From contig CM052362.1 of the NCBI GenBank assembly GCA_028551475.1, forward strand, positions 3,852,166-3,916,165: DNA of 64,000 nt, given 5' to 3'. The notes beneath the pieces were generated by a model. It did not search any database, had not been told where the DNA came from, and saw nothing but the letters and a program-made list of their open reading frames with translations. Each line of letters starts with the position of its first letter. The first letter of the stretch is position 1. This stretch comes from Casuarina equisetifolia. Taxonomy: Eukaryota > Streptophyta > Magnoliopsida > Fagales > Casuarinaceae. Shown here piece by piece: positions 1-11,300 of this stretch. The translations under genes were made by a program, and so were the position numbers.

Positions 1-188
1 NNNNNNNNNNNNNNNNNNNNNNNNNNNNNNNNNNNNNNNNNNNNNNNNNNNNNNNNNNNNNNNNNNNNNNNNNNNNNNNNNNNNNNNNNNNNNNNNNNNN
101 NNNNNNNNNNNNNNNNNNNNNNNNNNNNNNNNNNNNNNNNNNNNNNNNNNNNNNNNNNNNNNNNNNNNNNNNNNNNNNNNNNNNNNNN
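1..188. other. Assembly gap (Ns)
   Basis: The first 188 bases are all N, so the sequence to the left is unknown. The DNA just after the gap resembles the upstream region of the RPW8 copies, so another RPW8 copy may lie in or beyond the gap; that is inference. Confidence 0.99.
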
Positions 189-2160
189 ACATTTCCTTTT
201 ATTTTTTATTTTTTCTTGCTTAATGGTCTGACTAACCTTTTTTTTTTTCTATTTTTTTGGTTAGTAATTAGGTGTTTTTCAGATTCCACATTGCTAGATT
301 GAAACGAATAAAGAAGGCTCATCTTTTTTTTTTTTAAAAAAAAAATGAAAATTCAAGAGGATTTGCACAATTTCTCAAAAGAAAATATCTTTTCACTTAA
401 GGAATTTAAGAGGAAAAGAAAAGCTCCATATGCAATATCTTTGGACTTCTAAGAAGTCAAGACACACTTTAGCCACCTATGCCAAAAATAAAAGCTAATT
501 TATATCTTAGACCTCCTATTTCTTTTCACTTTTTTGTGTATATGAGGAAATAGGAGAAAATACGGGCAAGAACAATCGGAATCGATTCATGCCTGGGTCG
601 ACGTATATAGTGTGGAGCTCTCCACCGTCATTTTTGGGCTGTTCCCGTCTCAAAAAATCGTGCCTACCAACCATGGGGAGACTTTGGACCGTTCCAATCC
701 CAGTCTTGTCTCATGCCGATGTCTTTGGTCTCTTGACGCTCTCACCAAGCCCGTGTATACCAGATACAGAGACCTAACCCAAAAATGGAAGCCAACTTAT
801 ACCTCAGATCTTCTGTTTCTTACTTTTTTGGTGCCGATGAGGGACTAACACAAGCAAGAACAATCACAGATAGCAGGATGGGATCACATTTATTCTGCTT
901 TTATACAGAGCAGAGCAATTTGGAATGTTCATCTCTCAAAAAGTTTTGAACCATCCCTATGTCAAGAGTTCTGGACTCTTCCTATTTCATACACTAGTAT
1001 GTTCACTATTGGCCATACTTTTATTCCCATGAGTTAAGTTTTACATGATATTATTTTATTTTCTTTTATTTTCTTTTATTTAAAATGCATACAAAGAGAA
1101 GAGGAGAGGTGTCTAACCCTAGTTGGATGGACTCGTAGGTCAAAAACTCTTTAATTTTTTCTTTTTTTAAAAGTAATTTGAAACTACATTAAGATTCCAA
1201 CATAAGATGAGGCTTGAAAAGCCCTAAAAAACAACCATCTTCCAAAATCTTGAATACAAGGTGTCCGTTCAAAGCAAAATGATACTTAAAACAATTGCTA
1301 AATCAGAAATCAAAACAAATGCCAAGACAGAATAGCATCCAAAAAGCTTACCAATGACACAAAGTCTAACACAATATTCCCCGAAGTTTTCATTTCCGTG
1401 ATGCGTCTTGCATCTAATTCCTATTGACTTTGGTATCTTCACGCTCTCACCAAGCACGTGTAGTACCAAATACACTACAATTTTAGAGCATATTTTGTAG
1501 TTTTTAATCTGTTCTGCAAACACTACTCTGGAGTTGGAAATAAATTGACTAACATGTGAGAGGCGGAGACACAGTAATTGTTTTCCTAAAAATGTGGTAC
1601 TTACGTGATTAAGTTGAAACCCACGCGCGGACTCGACTTTCGGGATATGATGCTTTCCTTTTTTAAGGTGTGCCGTCTAGAGCTTGGTTTGTTAAGTATC
1701 GTTTTCGAGTCCCGCTTTCCCACCAGGTTGATAAAGCCGACATCAAAATGCAAGAAGCTCAAGACGAAAAGGTGCTTTGAATTGACTTGTTGGCAGGTAC
1801 GCGTCTTTCTTATCTTTAATGAAATTGGTATTATTGAAAGTGGACCCAGAGATAAACAATCAATTTAAAGAAAGGCAGCGATCCTGCGTGTGAGTGGTGC
1901 ATTAATCGAAAGATACAGAATTATCAACTTAGTGTCATTTAGATAACTTCATATTCTTTGTTGCAAAGGCATGTCATTTTACTTCGTGTGGAAGTCCATT
2001 GGAAGGAAGATATGTGAAGGGTACCTACCATATTTAGGTTTGGTGTAAAAGATGGAAGGATTTTCTTTTTCATGTTGAGGCAAGCAATGACCTTTGTACT
2101 GGCCGGAAAGAAAGATGGTTTTGATAGCATGCTTCCCAAAGTATTCCAGTCAAACTACTG
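189..2160 (-). other. Orphan upstream region of an RPW8-type unit; no gene seen
   Basis: This stretch repeats sequence found upstream of the minus-strand RPW8 copies elsewhere in the window: the phrase around 425-480 recurs near 33.63 and 49.9 kb, and 590-780 resembles 21.75-21.93 and 46.45-46.57 kb. The RPW8 coding part that should sit at lower coordinates falls in the gap or has been lost. The short ORFs here are not credible proteins. It is AT-rich with several poly-T and poly-A runs. Confidence 0.5.
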
Positions 2161-3060
2161 GAAGTCCTTATAAAGGAAAAAAAAAAAAATGTCGCCTATC
2201 ACGTATAGGGTTGACTGCTTTAAGATCGAGAAAAAAATTTTCGAGGTAAGGAAAAGCTGTGATGAGCTGCTGAAATGGGGAAGGAGATATAAAATGAGAA
2301 TCTTTGTAAGGACTTGCTTTCTGGAGTTTGTGGCAATTTGTTGCCGTCGTGTTATTAAGTCTTAGTGTAGTGGTACAATGTGGTGGTATGCTAATCGGTA
2401 AAACCATAGAATTGAGAGAATCAAATTCATCATCATTTGCAACAACTAATGATTTACACACATCCATAACTGCCTTATCTCTCTACATCATCTGCCCTTT
2501 CTCTCTCTCTCTCTCTCGCTGTATGCGTTTTTATAACCTTTTACTATATCTCTTAGCTTTAAACTTGCATAGGGTTACAATTAGGTCAAAGTGATTGATG
2601 TTATCCGAGAAAGTCACATTTTAACGTCTTCCTCCTTATATTTGTTTTCTTAGGTCTGTTCAGGTATAAATAAGCCAAATGGACAGTTTGTGTTACCAAA
2701 TGATAGGATGGTTGTCATGGCTCTTGTATCCTCACTTCCCATACGAAAGGTGCATTTGTGATTTTCAGATGTATTACAGTGGAGTTCAGGTGATTTTTCT
2801 ATTTTTTTCAAAAATATATTTAGAGATTGCAGATCAGTTTCTTTTTTCATTTTGCAACATAGTTATGAAGTCTCAATTTGATTTAATTTTCTTGGTATGC
2901 CACTTGGCAAATTTTCTTTACAGATTGGGGGCATTGGTGAAGTCACCGAACATATTTTGAGGGATGCTTTAACTGAGACACGTGAGGATATGCTACAAAA
3001 TGGTGGCTTTCTTTGCGCTCTATTTTCTTGTTCTACATTAGGTTAGAGTACTGGTCCGTA
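2161..3060 (+). other. Unidentified exon-like islands
   Basis: Three short plus-strand stretches look protein-like and are bounded by AG/GT-type dinucleotides: about 2325-2470 (hydrophobic then polar), about 2654-2755 (reads SGINKPNGQFVLP followed by VVMALVSSLP), and about 2922-3010 (reads IGGIGEVTEHILRDA). They are in different frames and are separated by AT-rich, intron-like DNA. I do not recognise the protein. They could be exons of one gene fragment or chance open frames. They are not repeated in the duplicated units. Confidence 0.25.
2500..2518. repeat. CT microsatellite
   Basis: A short CT dinucleotide run lies within the exon-like region at about 2.5 kb. It is of pyrimidine-tract character and no function is evident. 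Confidence 0.7.
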
Positions 3061-4990
3061 CTTTCTACTTTTTCCCTTGGCTTTCAGGGAACATATACTC
3101 TTCATGTATCTCTTCTACCATAATGAAAATGTAGAAATTACCCTCACATTTGTGTATATACTGCATTTTATATGATTATAGGACCTTGCCTCAGTCAAGG
3201 AAAGTTTTTGTTTCAGGGTGAGGAGAGCGGTCGGGACTGCTAGATTACCAATATAACTCATTTTCATTCAAAATACAATTCTGTTTCTTGGAGTCCAGTA
3301 TGCACCGTACTACTTAAAACAATTAGCCGGGACAGTTTATAAGGACAATTGTTGCTTAATCCTCTTCTTGCGTTGTCTTTTCTCATTCCCTTTTCACCCA
3401 AAATTGTTCTTGTTTATCGTCATTTTTATTTTCATTTTTTGAATTTGGAATATCGTATCAATGCTCTCATCTGTGGCACTAGGGCTTGGGGGAACTGAGA
3501 CTCCTCAAGTCAAGTCACAGAAGAGTGTTAGTAACAAAAGAACATTTGTAGGTAAAGAGGATGAGACAGTATAGAAGTTATGTAACTGGTCTCACCCGTT
3601 CTTTCTTAGCGATATCTTTGTATTTATTGAAAAATAAGGTATGCCATTAAGTGAGCTCAGTCTGGGTTGGGAGTTCCGACTCCAGAACCCTGCCCAGACA
3701 ATTTTTGAGTGGAAAGCACATAAAAATTGTTTTTAACTAAGACTCAATATTTTTAATAATTAACCAAGACTCAATATTTTCAATAATTAGGTTAGTTTAT
3801 GTTAAAATCTGGCAAATTGACTAAATATTTTCAATAATTAGGTTGGTTTGTGTTCAAATCTGCCAAATTGCACTTGTTGTCCCTACTCCCTGGGTTTTGC
3901 TTAAACCTTCAGTAGAGGCTCATGAAAATATGCTGACCAGAAACCTAGGTTGTCTTTAAAGGTGCTAAACTTGGTTATTGTATAGCTGACCTATATGAAA
4001 GCATGGGGAAGTAGAGTAAGAAATTGATTGGAAACTTTTTCCCTGGAAGTAACCTTGTTAAGTAATGTTGGCAGCTGATCTTGCAGAGATGGTTTCTTCT
4101 GACTTGCAGAAAGGTCTTTTTGGCTGAACACTGTTAAACTGAAAACAGCCTTTTTTGAGGTACTGTCTGATCCTTCATTATGATTATTTTCACAAGTGCT
4201 ATTCCAACTTGCGACATTTGATGTACAGCGTTTTCCTGTGATAGTTTCTTTTGGTTATCATGTTTAACTTTTGTGTACATTTGCAGTCTTTCATTTAGTT
4301 ATTATTGCGTTAGAAGGCGAGATTGATGGCTAATGAATGACTGAAAAGGCAAGCTGTCAGCAAAGGGAGATAAAAGGGCTACAAAAGCCAATCCAAAAAG
4401 GATGCAGGACACGCGTTCTTGTGGATTTTGCAGGAAAAGACATTGAAGAAATCACAGTGAGATGCAAGGCTAGATGAATAGTAAAGAAGACCAAAAGAAA
4501 CAAGCCGTTCCTTTATTCCATGAAAACATAGAGCTTAGAAACTGAGAAATTGGCTGCTGTCACTTAACTAATTAGCTCAATGTTGAGAATAAGAACTCTA
4601 ACCATAAGGTTTGGAACTCGACATCTCTTATACATGAGCTAATTGTATGAACTGCTTTCAATTGTAGATGAAGATGCAGATTTTGAAGGTTGCAATCGGT
4701 GCAACAACTATCATCTCAAATTTTGATTCTTTAAGTTTTTTGAGGTTGTATTATTGAGTTGTTTGTAAGCATTAAAATTTTGTTAATTACTCATATGAAA
4801 CTCTTTGTTATTGGGTTTGATATATTTCAGAGATCTCTTGCTTTAAGTTTGTAGTTATAAAGATTTTACACCTATATAGATTACTTCAGCAGATAAGAGT
4901 CACATGTTGTATTTTAAAGAAAAATTTCTCTTGTGAAAAGAAATTAACCAGGAGACCTAGAAAGGATAGATGTGATGGCTAAGCCATGAG
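3061..4990. other. Non-coding; partly RPW8-unit flanking sequence
   Basis: No gene is supported. At 4340-4500 the sequence is related to 15.23-15.40, 40.73-40.90 and 57.03-57.18 kb, which lie beside other RPW8 copies. At 4850-4930 it resembles 23.83-23.91, 48.33-48.41 and 57.6-57.68 kb. At 3640-3920 it is related to the insertion in the downstream DREB2 promoter near 52.14-52.28 kb. Confidence 0.5.
3726..3868. repeat. Imperfect tandem repeat (AT-rich)
   Basis: Phrases built on ATTTTCAATAATTAGGTT occur three times with variation, two of them followed by a phrase ending in CCAAATTG or GCAAATTG. This looks like local tandem duplication with a period of roughly 35-65 bp. No protein is encoded. 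Confidence 0.6.
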
Positions 4991-5854
4991 AAAGTAAACC
5001 CCAAATTCTGAAATAATGCTATTAATTATATAGATGTGAACATTGGTTTCTTTTGCTACTCTTTTTACGGCAAAAACTCCACTGTACCCTACGATTCAAA
5101 AGCACAAAAATGACACCAGTGAATAAAAAGAATGAACCAAGATTGGCGATGGCTACCAATGTTTATAGCGTTGGCTAAGTTGGCTACCTCATGACATAAG
5201 ATTTTTTCTGACGACCCTTCAATTACTTGCTATGCGTAAGTGTAACAGACCTAGTGACTGGTCATTTGAGCATCGGGTCGTTGAGGAAAATGTCAATGAA
5301 CCTCGTCTTCTTACCACCCACCTTAGCTAGGCTAACAGGAAGTAAGACAGGAAACAGAGCTTCGCTTGAGAGAAGCGATCTCCTAGCTTTCCATTGCAAG
5401 GATCATAATAAAAGTTACAAGCACAAAAGATCCACTTCCCGTGCACAAGCTATCCTTCCCATAGTGTGTCTGTTAAGGTTAGCAATAACTCAAGGGACTC
5501 AAGAAGCAAACTTATAGACATTTGCACTCCTAAACACAGAGTATGACCCTCACAGATGTCTAGACTCAGAACTACACATTGTTCTACCAGACCCTGCACA
5601 ACGACTACTACTACATACTGACTCTATCTACTGCTACTTTCTCCATATGCTAATTCTCATGCTTCGCACTTCACTGATTTACCAAAAGCTCTACCCTTCA
5701 AAATGATGCTAGCTGGTTCTTGGTGACCTGGTGATGCCAATCTAACCCATAACGTTACCCTTGTAAAAAATTAAAGCCTCAATGTGAATGCAATGCCATT
5801 GATTTTGGTTTAGATCAAAAAGACAACGTGCTAAGTGATTTGCTTTGATTAACC
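4991..5854. other. RPW8-unit downstream sequence
   Basis: This block is repeated at about 19.46-20.4, 44.1-45.2 and (second half only) 13.65-14.05 kb, each time on the lower-coordinate side of a minus-strand RPW8 coding segment. It is therefore intron or 3-prime flank of the RPW8 gene unit. ORFs in it (5227-5517 plus, for example) are not conserved in frame between copies, which argues against coding. Confidence 0.6.
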
Positions 5855-6090
5855 TATTACTGTTTTCTGTTTAAAAGAATCCACATACTAGTTTAGAGAT
5901 TTCACAAAGCATTGGCTAAAAGAAAGTAATTATATGAAAAAAGGAATTGGCAATGAAGTAACTTCTTGAGTAGCTGCATCTTCAACTTCTCCATGTGTAG
6001 CTGAAGGGATTGAGGAAAAGTACCTACCGTTCCTCATGCCTAAATTTATAACCTAAGACATTTCATTCAAAGTGGTTTGGATATCCATCA
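5855..6090 (-). repeat. Duplicated 3' half of RPW8 copy R1
   Basis: About 235 bp here repeat 6664-6897 with scattered differences; each copy holds the end of the RPW8 coding segment and the start of its intron. An LTR fragment (6091-6576) sits exactly between the two. The repeat therefore behaves as a very long target duplication around the LTR, far longer than the 4-6 bp expected. Confidence 0.8.
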
Positions 6091-6576
6091 TGTTAGGATT
6101 GGTGGAACAATTAAGTTAAAGGGTATGGTTGTCATTATAATCAAGAATCTCAATGTAATTGTGGAACTAGGAAATATCATCTAAATGTAGTAGATTTCCT
6201 AGTAGTATCGGATTAGGATCCTTATCCTTATGTGGAAGTAGGTTTTTCTAGTAGTATTCGACTAGAATTCCTTTAAGGTTTCTCTATAAATAAGGGAAGT
6301 ATAGAGAAACCTTGTGGGTGAGTTGAAAGTCCTTATAGGGGCTAATTGTTAAAGAGGGTCCCTCTTATGGATTCTAGTTAATGAGAGAATCCATGAGATG
6401 CCTATTTGAGAAGAGGGAATGTATGAAAGAAAATCTAATGAGAAGAGACTATAGGGGACGTAGGACATTATGATGTTCCGAACCTTTTCAATCTGTTGTG
6501 TTTGAGTGTATGCGTTCTTATATTTGTGTGTTCGATCTCATTGTGGTTGATGCAACTTAGTTGAATTCTCCCAACA
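6091..6576 (+). mobile_element. LTR (copia-type), solo or 5' remnant
   Basis: A 486-bp block starts TGTTAGGATTGG and ends CTCCCAACA, so it has TG...CA termini. It contains a TATA-like CTATAAATAAGG near 6285 and is followed two bases later by a plant copia primer-binding site. No gag or pol follows; RPW8 sequence resumes at 6664. It is probably the remains of an element that lost its interior. Confidence 0.75.
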
Positions 6577-6578
6577 AG

Positions 6579-6591
6579 TGGTATTAGAGCC
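6579..6591 (+). promoter_or_regulatory. tRNA-iMet-type primer-binding site
   Basis: TGGTATTAGAGCC lies directly after the LTR, as expected for a copia element primed by initiator methionine tRNA. The phrase CCCAACAAGTGGT occurs here and is repeated near 6605 and 6639, so the LTR/PBS junction has been locally triplicated. Confidence 0.8.
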
Positions 6592-6663
6592 AAGTTTGAA
6601 TCCCAACAAGTGGTATGAGAGACAAGCTTGGTACCCAACAAGTGGTTGTAGGAGTTGAAGAGA

Positions 6664-7292
6664 GTTACTATTTTCTATTTAAAAGAATCCACATACTAGT
6701 TTAGAGATTTCACAAAGCATTGGCTAAAAGAAAGTAATTATATGGGAAAAGGAATTGGCAATGAAGTACCTTCTTGAGCAGATGCACCTTCCACTTCTCC
6801 ATGTGTAGCTAAAAGGACTAAGGAAAAGTACCTACCGTTCCTCATGCCTAAATTTATAACTTGACACATTTCATTCAAAGTGGTTTGGATATCCTTCAAG
6901 ATGGCCAAAGCCTCCACTCCATTCCTTGCATTAAATGGTTGAAAATCAACCTAAAAAAGCCTCTTCGTGTCCCCGTCTAACTGGCAAAGCTTCCTCCCAT
7001 AATGAGCTTTCACGAAATGGTTCCACCAATTGACTTTTGAACACTTCCTGACTAGCTTTGTGCCCTTCTCCATTTTTTGTATTAGGCCCCTTGTTTCTTC
7101 TTCTAAGTGACCAGCTACCATGTTTAATTTTCTTACCTCTTCAACCAATGACTGCCAAAAGTCTAGTGTGGATTCGAGGCGTTTGACATGGGATTTGAAC
7201 ATACAAGCTTTCTTTATGGCATTTTTAACTGCTTGATACAATTCTGAAAACGCGGATCCAAGAGCAGCCCATCCAGTCAATGTTCCTTCCAT
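6664..7292 (-). pseudogene. RPW8-domain copy R1 (nonsense mutation)
   Basis: The minus-strand frame starts with ATG at 7292 and reads an RPW8-like segment: a small-residue/hydrophobic N-terminus, then STLDFWQSLVEEVRKLN, the EEETRGLIQKME stretch, KVNWW and YGRKLCQL. It stops at 6951-6953, where the CAG codon after the KRFF position in sister copies is TAG. Homologous sequence continues to about 6770, where a GTACTTC-type splice donor ends the coding segment. RPW8 domains occur in broad-spectrum mildew resistance proteins and in helper NLRs, where they form N-terminal membrane-associated helical bundles. No NB-ARC follows, so I call a single-mutation pseudogene. Confidence 0.8.
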
Positions 7293-8349
7293 TACTTTAC
7301 TTTGTCAACAAACTCAAAAGCTCTACATGACCAAGAACACGCTCTGGACACCTATGCCAAAAATGGATTAGCACAAAATATGAGTAAGAAAAATACGAGA
7401 TAGTAGGAAATAGAACAAAAAAAATATATGTTCACCTTAGTGAAAGGCTAAATAAATCAATGCACACCTTAGCCCCGCGCAATCAATCATTTATATAGAT
7501 GGGAGCTCCATTGTTAGACTGTTCCCATTTGGAAAGCTCTACATTCCATGCCATTTCCTTGAGGTTACATATCAACTGTTTTCTTTGGTATCTTCACATT
7601 CTCATTAACTTGAAGCCCATGTGCTCAAATCAAAATTCGGGGTAGGTGAAACTACATCGGAATGCCTTTTTGAGAGATACGCCATTCTCTAGCCTGGGGA
7701 AACTGGGAGGAAATCGGTTGTCGCTAAGATTGACTTGTGATGAGATACACGTCTTTCTTTTATTTAAACAATCAATTTAAAGTAGGCTGTGTGCAGCCAT
7801 CCCGTATAGGAATGGTGCACTAATCGAAAGATACAAAACCAATAAAAACCCACAAGGCATGAGAAGCAACCATTCACAATTATTATACATGCATTTGTAT
7901 ATGCGTTTAGTGACAAACATATTTTACATAGCCCCGATATTTGACAACCTTTAATATATTTCCCCTCAATCTTTAAAGTGTTATACATATTAAAAATACC
8001 AATCTTGGTAATTTAGTGAATTAGCTCTTTCTGTAAGTTGATTCCATATGACATTTTCAAACTCTTTTTAAAGTTTCTAAAATTACAAAAAATCGTATCC
8101 TTAAAAGATATTGAGTAAATTTAAGTATTCTATATAGAAAAAGATAAATTTATTTTGTTTATTTAACCTAATATAACAAACATTTCAAATCATTATTTTT
8201 TCTATGTTTTTCATTATCTAAATATTTTATCTTAAAAATATTTGAATACAATGTCAACTTTGTAGCTGATCTTTTTATTTACAACACAAGACTTCACATT
8301 TAAATTTTTTTGTTATATGCCTTGTGATTATACTTATATCTATTATAAA
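7293..8349. other. RPW8 upstream region, then AT-rich DNA
   Basis: 7293-7720 resembles the upstream DNA of the other RPW8 copies, including a phrase about tracts of CACCTTAGTGAAAGG shared with 14.8 kb. From 7980 to about 8350 the sequence is very AT-rich with no ORF of note. This is the promoter side of copy R1 until the copia relic begins. Confidence 0.5.
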
Positions 8350-11300
8350 GATATTATAAACTATAATCAAATTACCAAGGCTACGTGTACCTTTGAGGTA
8401 TCTTAGAACTCTTATATCTACATCCATGTGTAACTACTTTGGACATGAGTAAACTGGTTAAGATGCTAGATTGTGAAGCTAATATCTAGGCACCTATGTG
8501 TTAGGTACATCAACCTTCCAAGCATCTGTTAATATGGGGCCATGTCCTTAAGAAGTAGATCATCCTTTTTATTAGGATCCTTTTCATCATATTTTGGCTT
8601 AGTTAATATCAAACTTTGTTCCAAGGGAATGATGGCAAGCTTCAACCTTGCAAGTCCCATATTTAAAATGAGCTCCAATGTATATTTGTGTTGGTTTAGA
8701 TATATACTTCTTAGTGAGTGGGCTATTTAATTCCAAGGAAAGACTTACACTATTTAAGATTTTTCATGTGAAATATTAAGTTTAAATGCCATTTGAATCT
8801 CAAAATGGCATCCATATTGTTCCTAGTGATAAGGATATCATTAACATAAAAGAGGATTATGATGAATGAATCTTTCGTGCATATGGTAAAAACAACATAA
8901 TTATGCAAAGATTGTCAGAATCTAGCAACAAGAACAACTTCTATCAGTTTTGATACCATTACCTTAAGACTTGTTTTAGTCCATGTAATGACTTCTACAA
9001 ATGATATACAATCCTTTCTCTCTGATATGAAAAACTAGGTGACAGTTGCATGTAAACCTTCTCCATCAAGTCATAATGCAAGAAGACATTCTAAACATCT
9101 AACTAATGAAGATCCCAATGTCAGATGGTAGCCATATTGACCATTGATTGAATTGTCATTGACTTTGCAACTATTAAATAAGTCTCATCATAATCAATTC
9201 CTTCATATTATGTGTAACCTTTAACCATTAAATAGGCCTTGTACCTTTAAATGGTACCATTAGTATGATATTTTTTCTTATGCACCCATTCATATATGAT
9301 GGCTTTATGACTAGGTGGCACTGAGATAACATCCCGTGTGTAATTGGCCTTAAGGGCTATCAATTCTTAATCCAAAACACTTTATAGTTATCCTTAAGTG
9401 CTTAATTATATGTTTCAGGTTCAATGACAACAAAGATAAGCGCAACAAAGTACCAATAATGTGAAAAGAAAAGGTCAAGGAAAAGTTGATCTAAAATGGG
9501 ATATTGGTTGTTCAACCTTATGAAGGTGATTGAACATAAATAGTCAATGATCCAGATATGTGACTTTGTAGGTTGAGATCAACATCTAGGTGTTAGAGAT
9601 GGCTGATCTAGAAAAAACTCCAGGATTGGATGAAGTGGCTAATATGATATGGCAATAAAAGGATTTTGGTTTGAAGGTGGGGTGGATGATGGATAAGGTA
9701 ATGTGTTTATAAGAACATCAGAGGACTAAGCTAGAAATGTGTCTTAACATGATGGCTATAAAGGATCTAGTGAAGGCTTTGGTATGGTAGGCAATGGATT
9801 ATGCATCTAAGCAATGTCCTACCTAGGTATATGTGGATTTAAGGATTGATCATATGCTATGTTTGGGGATTGACTATCACAAAATGATAATTCTTATTCA
9901 TAAAATACAACACTAGGACTTACAAGGATTTTTCCACTCTTATAATTAAACACTTGGTAACCTTTCTGAAGTAAAAGATAACCAAGAAAGACACTAGGAA
10001 TTGCCTTTGTTGTAAGTTTATTCCTAGGGCAAATGACAGTAGTATAACATCTTTACTCAAGAACTCTCAATTAGTCCAATGTAGGTGTTTTGTCAAAGAA
10101 AAGTTCAAATAATGATTGATTTCCAAGTTTCACACTTGGTAATTAGTTAATGAGATAGGTGACTATTAAGATGTACTCTCCCCACAAACATGTAAGAATA
10201 TAAGTCTAAAATAATATAGTTTGAACCACATCCAATAAATGGTGGTATTTGCATTTTTTTCCATTTTGTTAAAGAGTATAAATGCATGAACTTTTTTATA
10301 GATAATTCCATGAAATGCTAAAAAAGTACATGTAGTGGAAAAAAAAATTTGGTACTATTATTTAAGCAAATGTGCTTGATCAGGCTTCCTTATTAAGTTT
10401 AAATTGTAGAAATAAAGGATTGAATGGTAGGAAATACTTAATCCTTCCAATGTAATAAAAATGTCCAGGTCAAACATGAAAAATTATAAATAATTGTCAA
10501 GAAATAATATGACCCATCATAGTTGGATACTCTATGAGGTCCCATAGATGCATATGGACTAAGTCAAACATGGCATAACTAAAAGATTGGCTTCATGGAA
10601 AAACTGATTGAGTTTGTTTTGCCAATGGACATATAAAGCATGAGAAATATTTAAGACATTGTATATTTTTTCCATGTGCATAATAAGATTTTTTGGAACT
10701 ATGACCAAGCTTGTGATGTCATAATTCATAATTGATACTTATATTAATACTAGAGAGATTGTTTTTAACACTACATTGATTGTTCACACACATACAAGCC
10801 AAAAGTGAATGGATAGTATGCAAAAGATGATCAAAATAACAAGATAAGTCATCAAAAGTAGATTGCAAAAAATATAGTCCTTATTTACCTCTACTTAATC
10901 CAATCACTTGCCTAGTCGAGCAGTCTTGAAAAATATAAAAATCATAAAAAAAAATAACAATGCAATTATGATAAAATGTTATTTTGTTTTATAGATAATA
11001 AATTAAATTTTAGGTGAGAAATAAACATAACATGTTTAAGTTGTAGCATTTGTATAGGTTGTGCATATCTAATATGGGTTGCATAAATACATGTATCATT
11101 AGGTAGCTTAATGGACAACAATTAAGATCTACATGAACAAGTAGAATATAAATTTCAAATCACATATAATATAGTCATGAGCATCTAAATTTATAATCCA
11201 TGGATCTTTAAATGTTAACAATTGGGGGTGATTAGCCGTACCTACAAACCTCCCTTCAAGGAAGCCAGGGTCTACTGGCGGTCACATGTTGAAAAGTTTC
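8350..11300 (-). pseudogene. Decayed copia pol (protease, integrase, RT, RNase H)
   Basis: Translating the minus strand across several frames gives scattered matches to Ty1-copia polyprotein in the right order. Near 11.2 kb is a WIID-type protease site; near 10.6 kb a GHSSKK...CFICPLAKQ GAG-pre-integrase segment; near 9.3 kb a WVHKKKYHTNGTI stretch followed by GIDYDET typical of RT; and near 8.85 kb the catalytic motif as VNDILITRNN, with the first Asp changed to Asn. RNase H-connection sequence ends near 8.4 kb. Stop codons and frameshifts are numerous, so this is a dead, old copy. It interrupts RPW8-flanking DNA. Confidence 0.8.

Noticed and set aside
3726..3868. CRISPR-like direct repeats
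   Set aside because: Imperfect, irregularly spaced AT-rich repeats in a plant genome; no array structure.
5227..5517. Plus-strand ORF of 96 residues in the RPW8 downstream block
   Set aside because: Copies at 19753 and 44.4 kb do not keep the frame; likely intron or flank.
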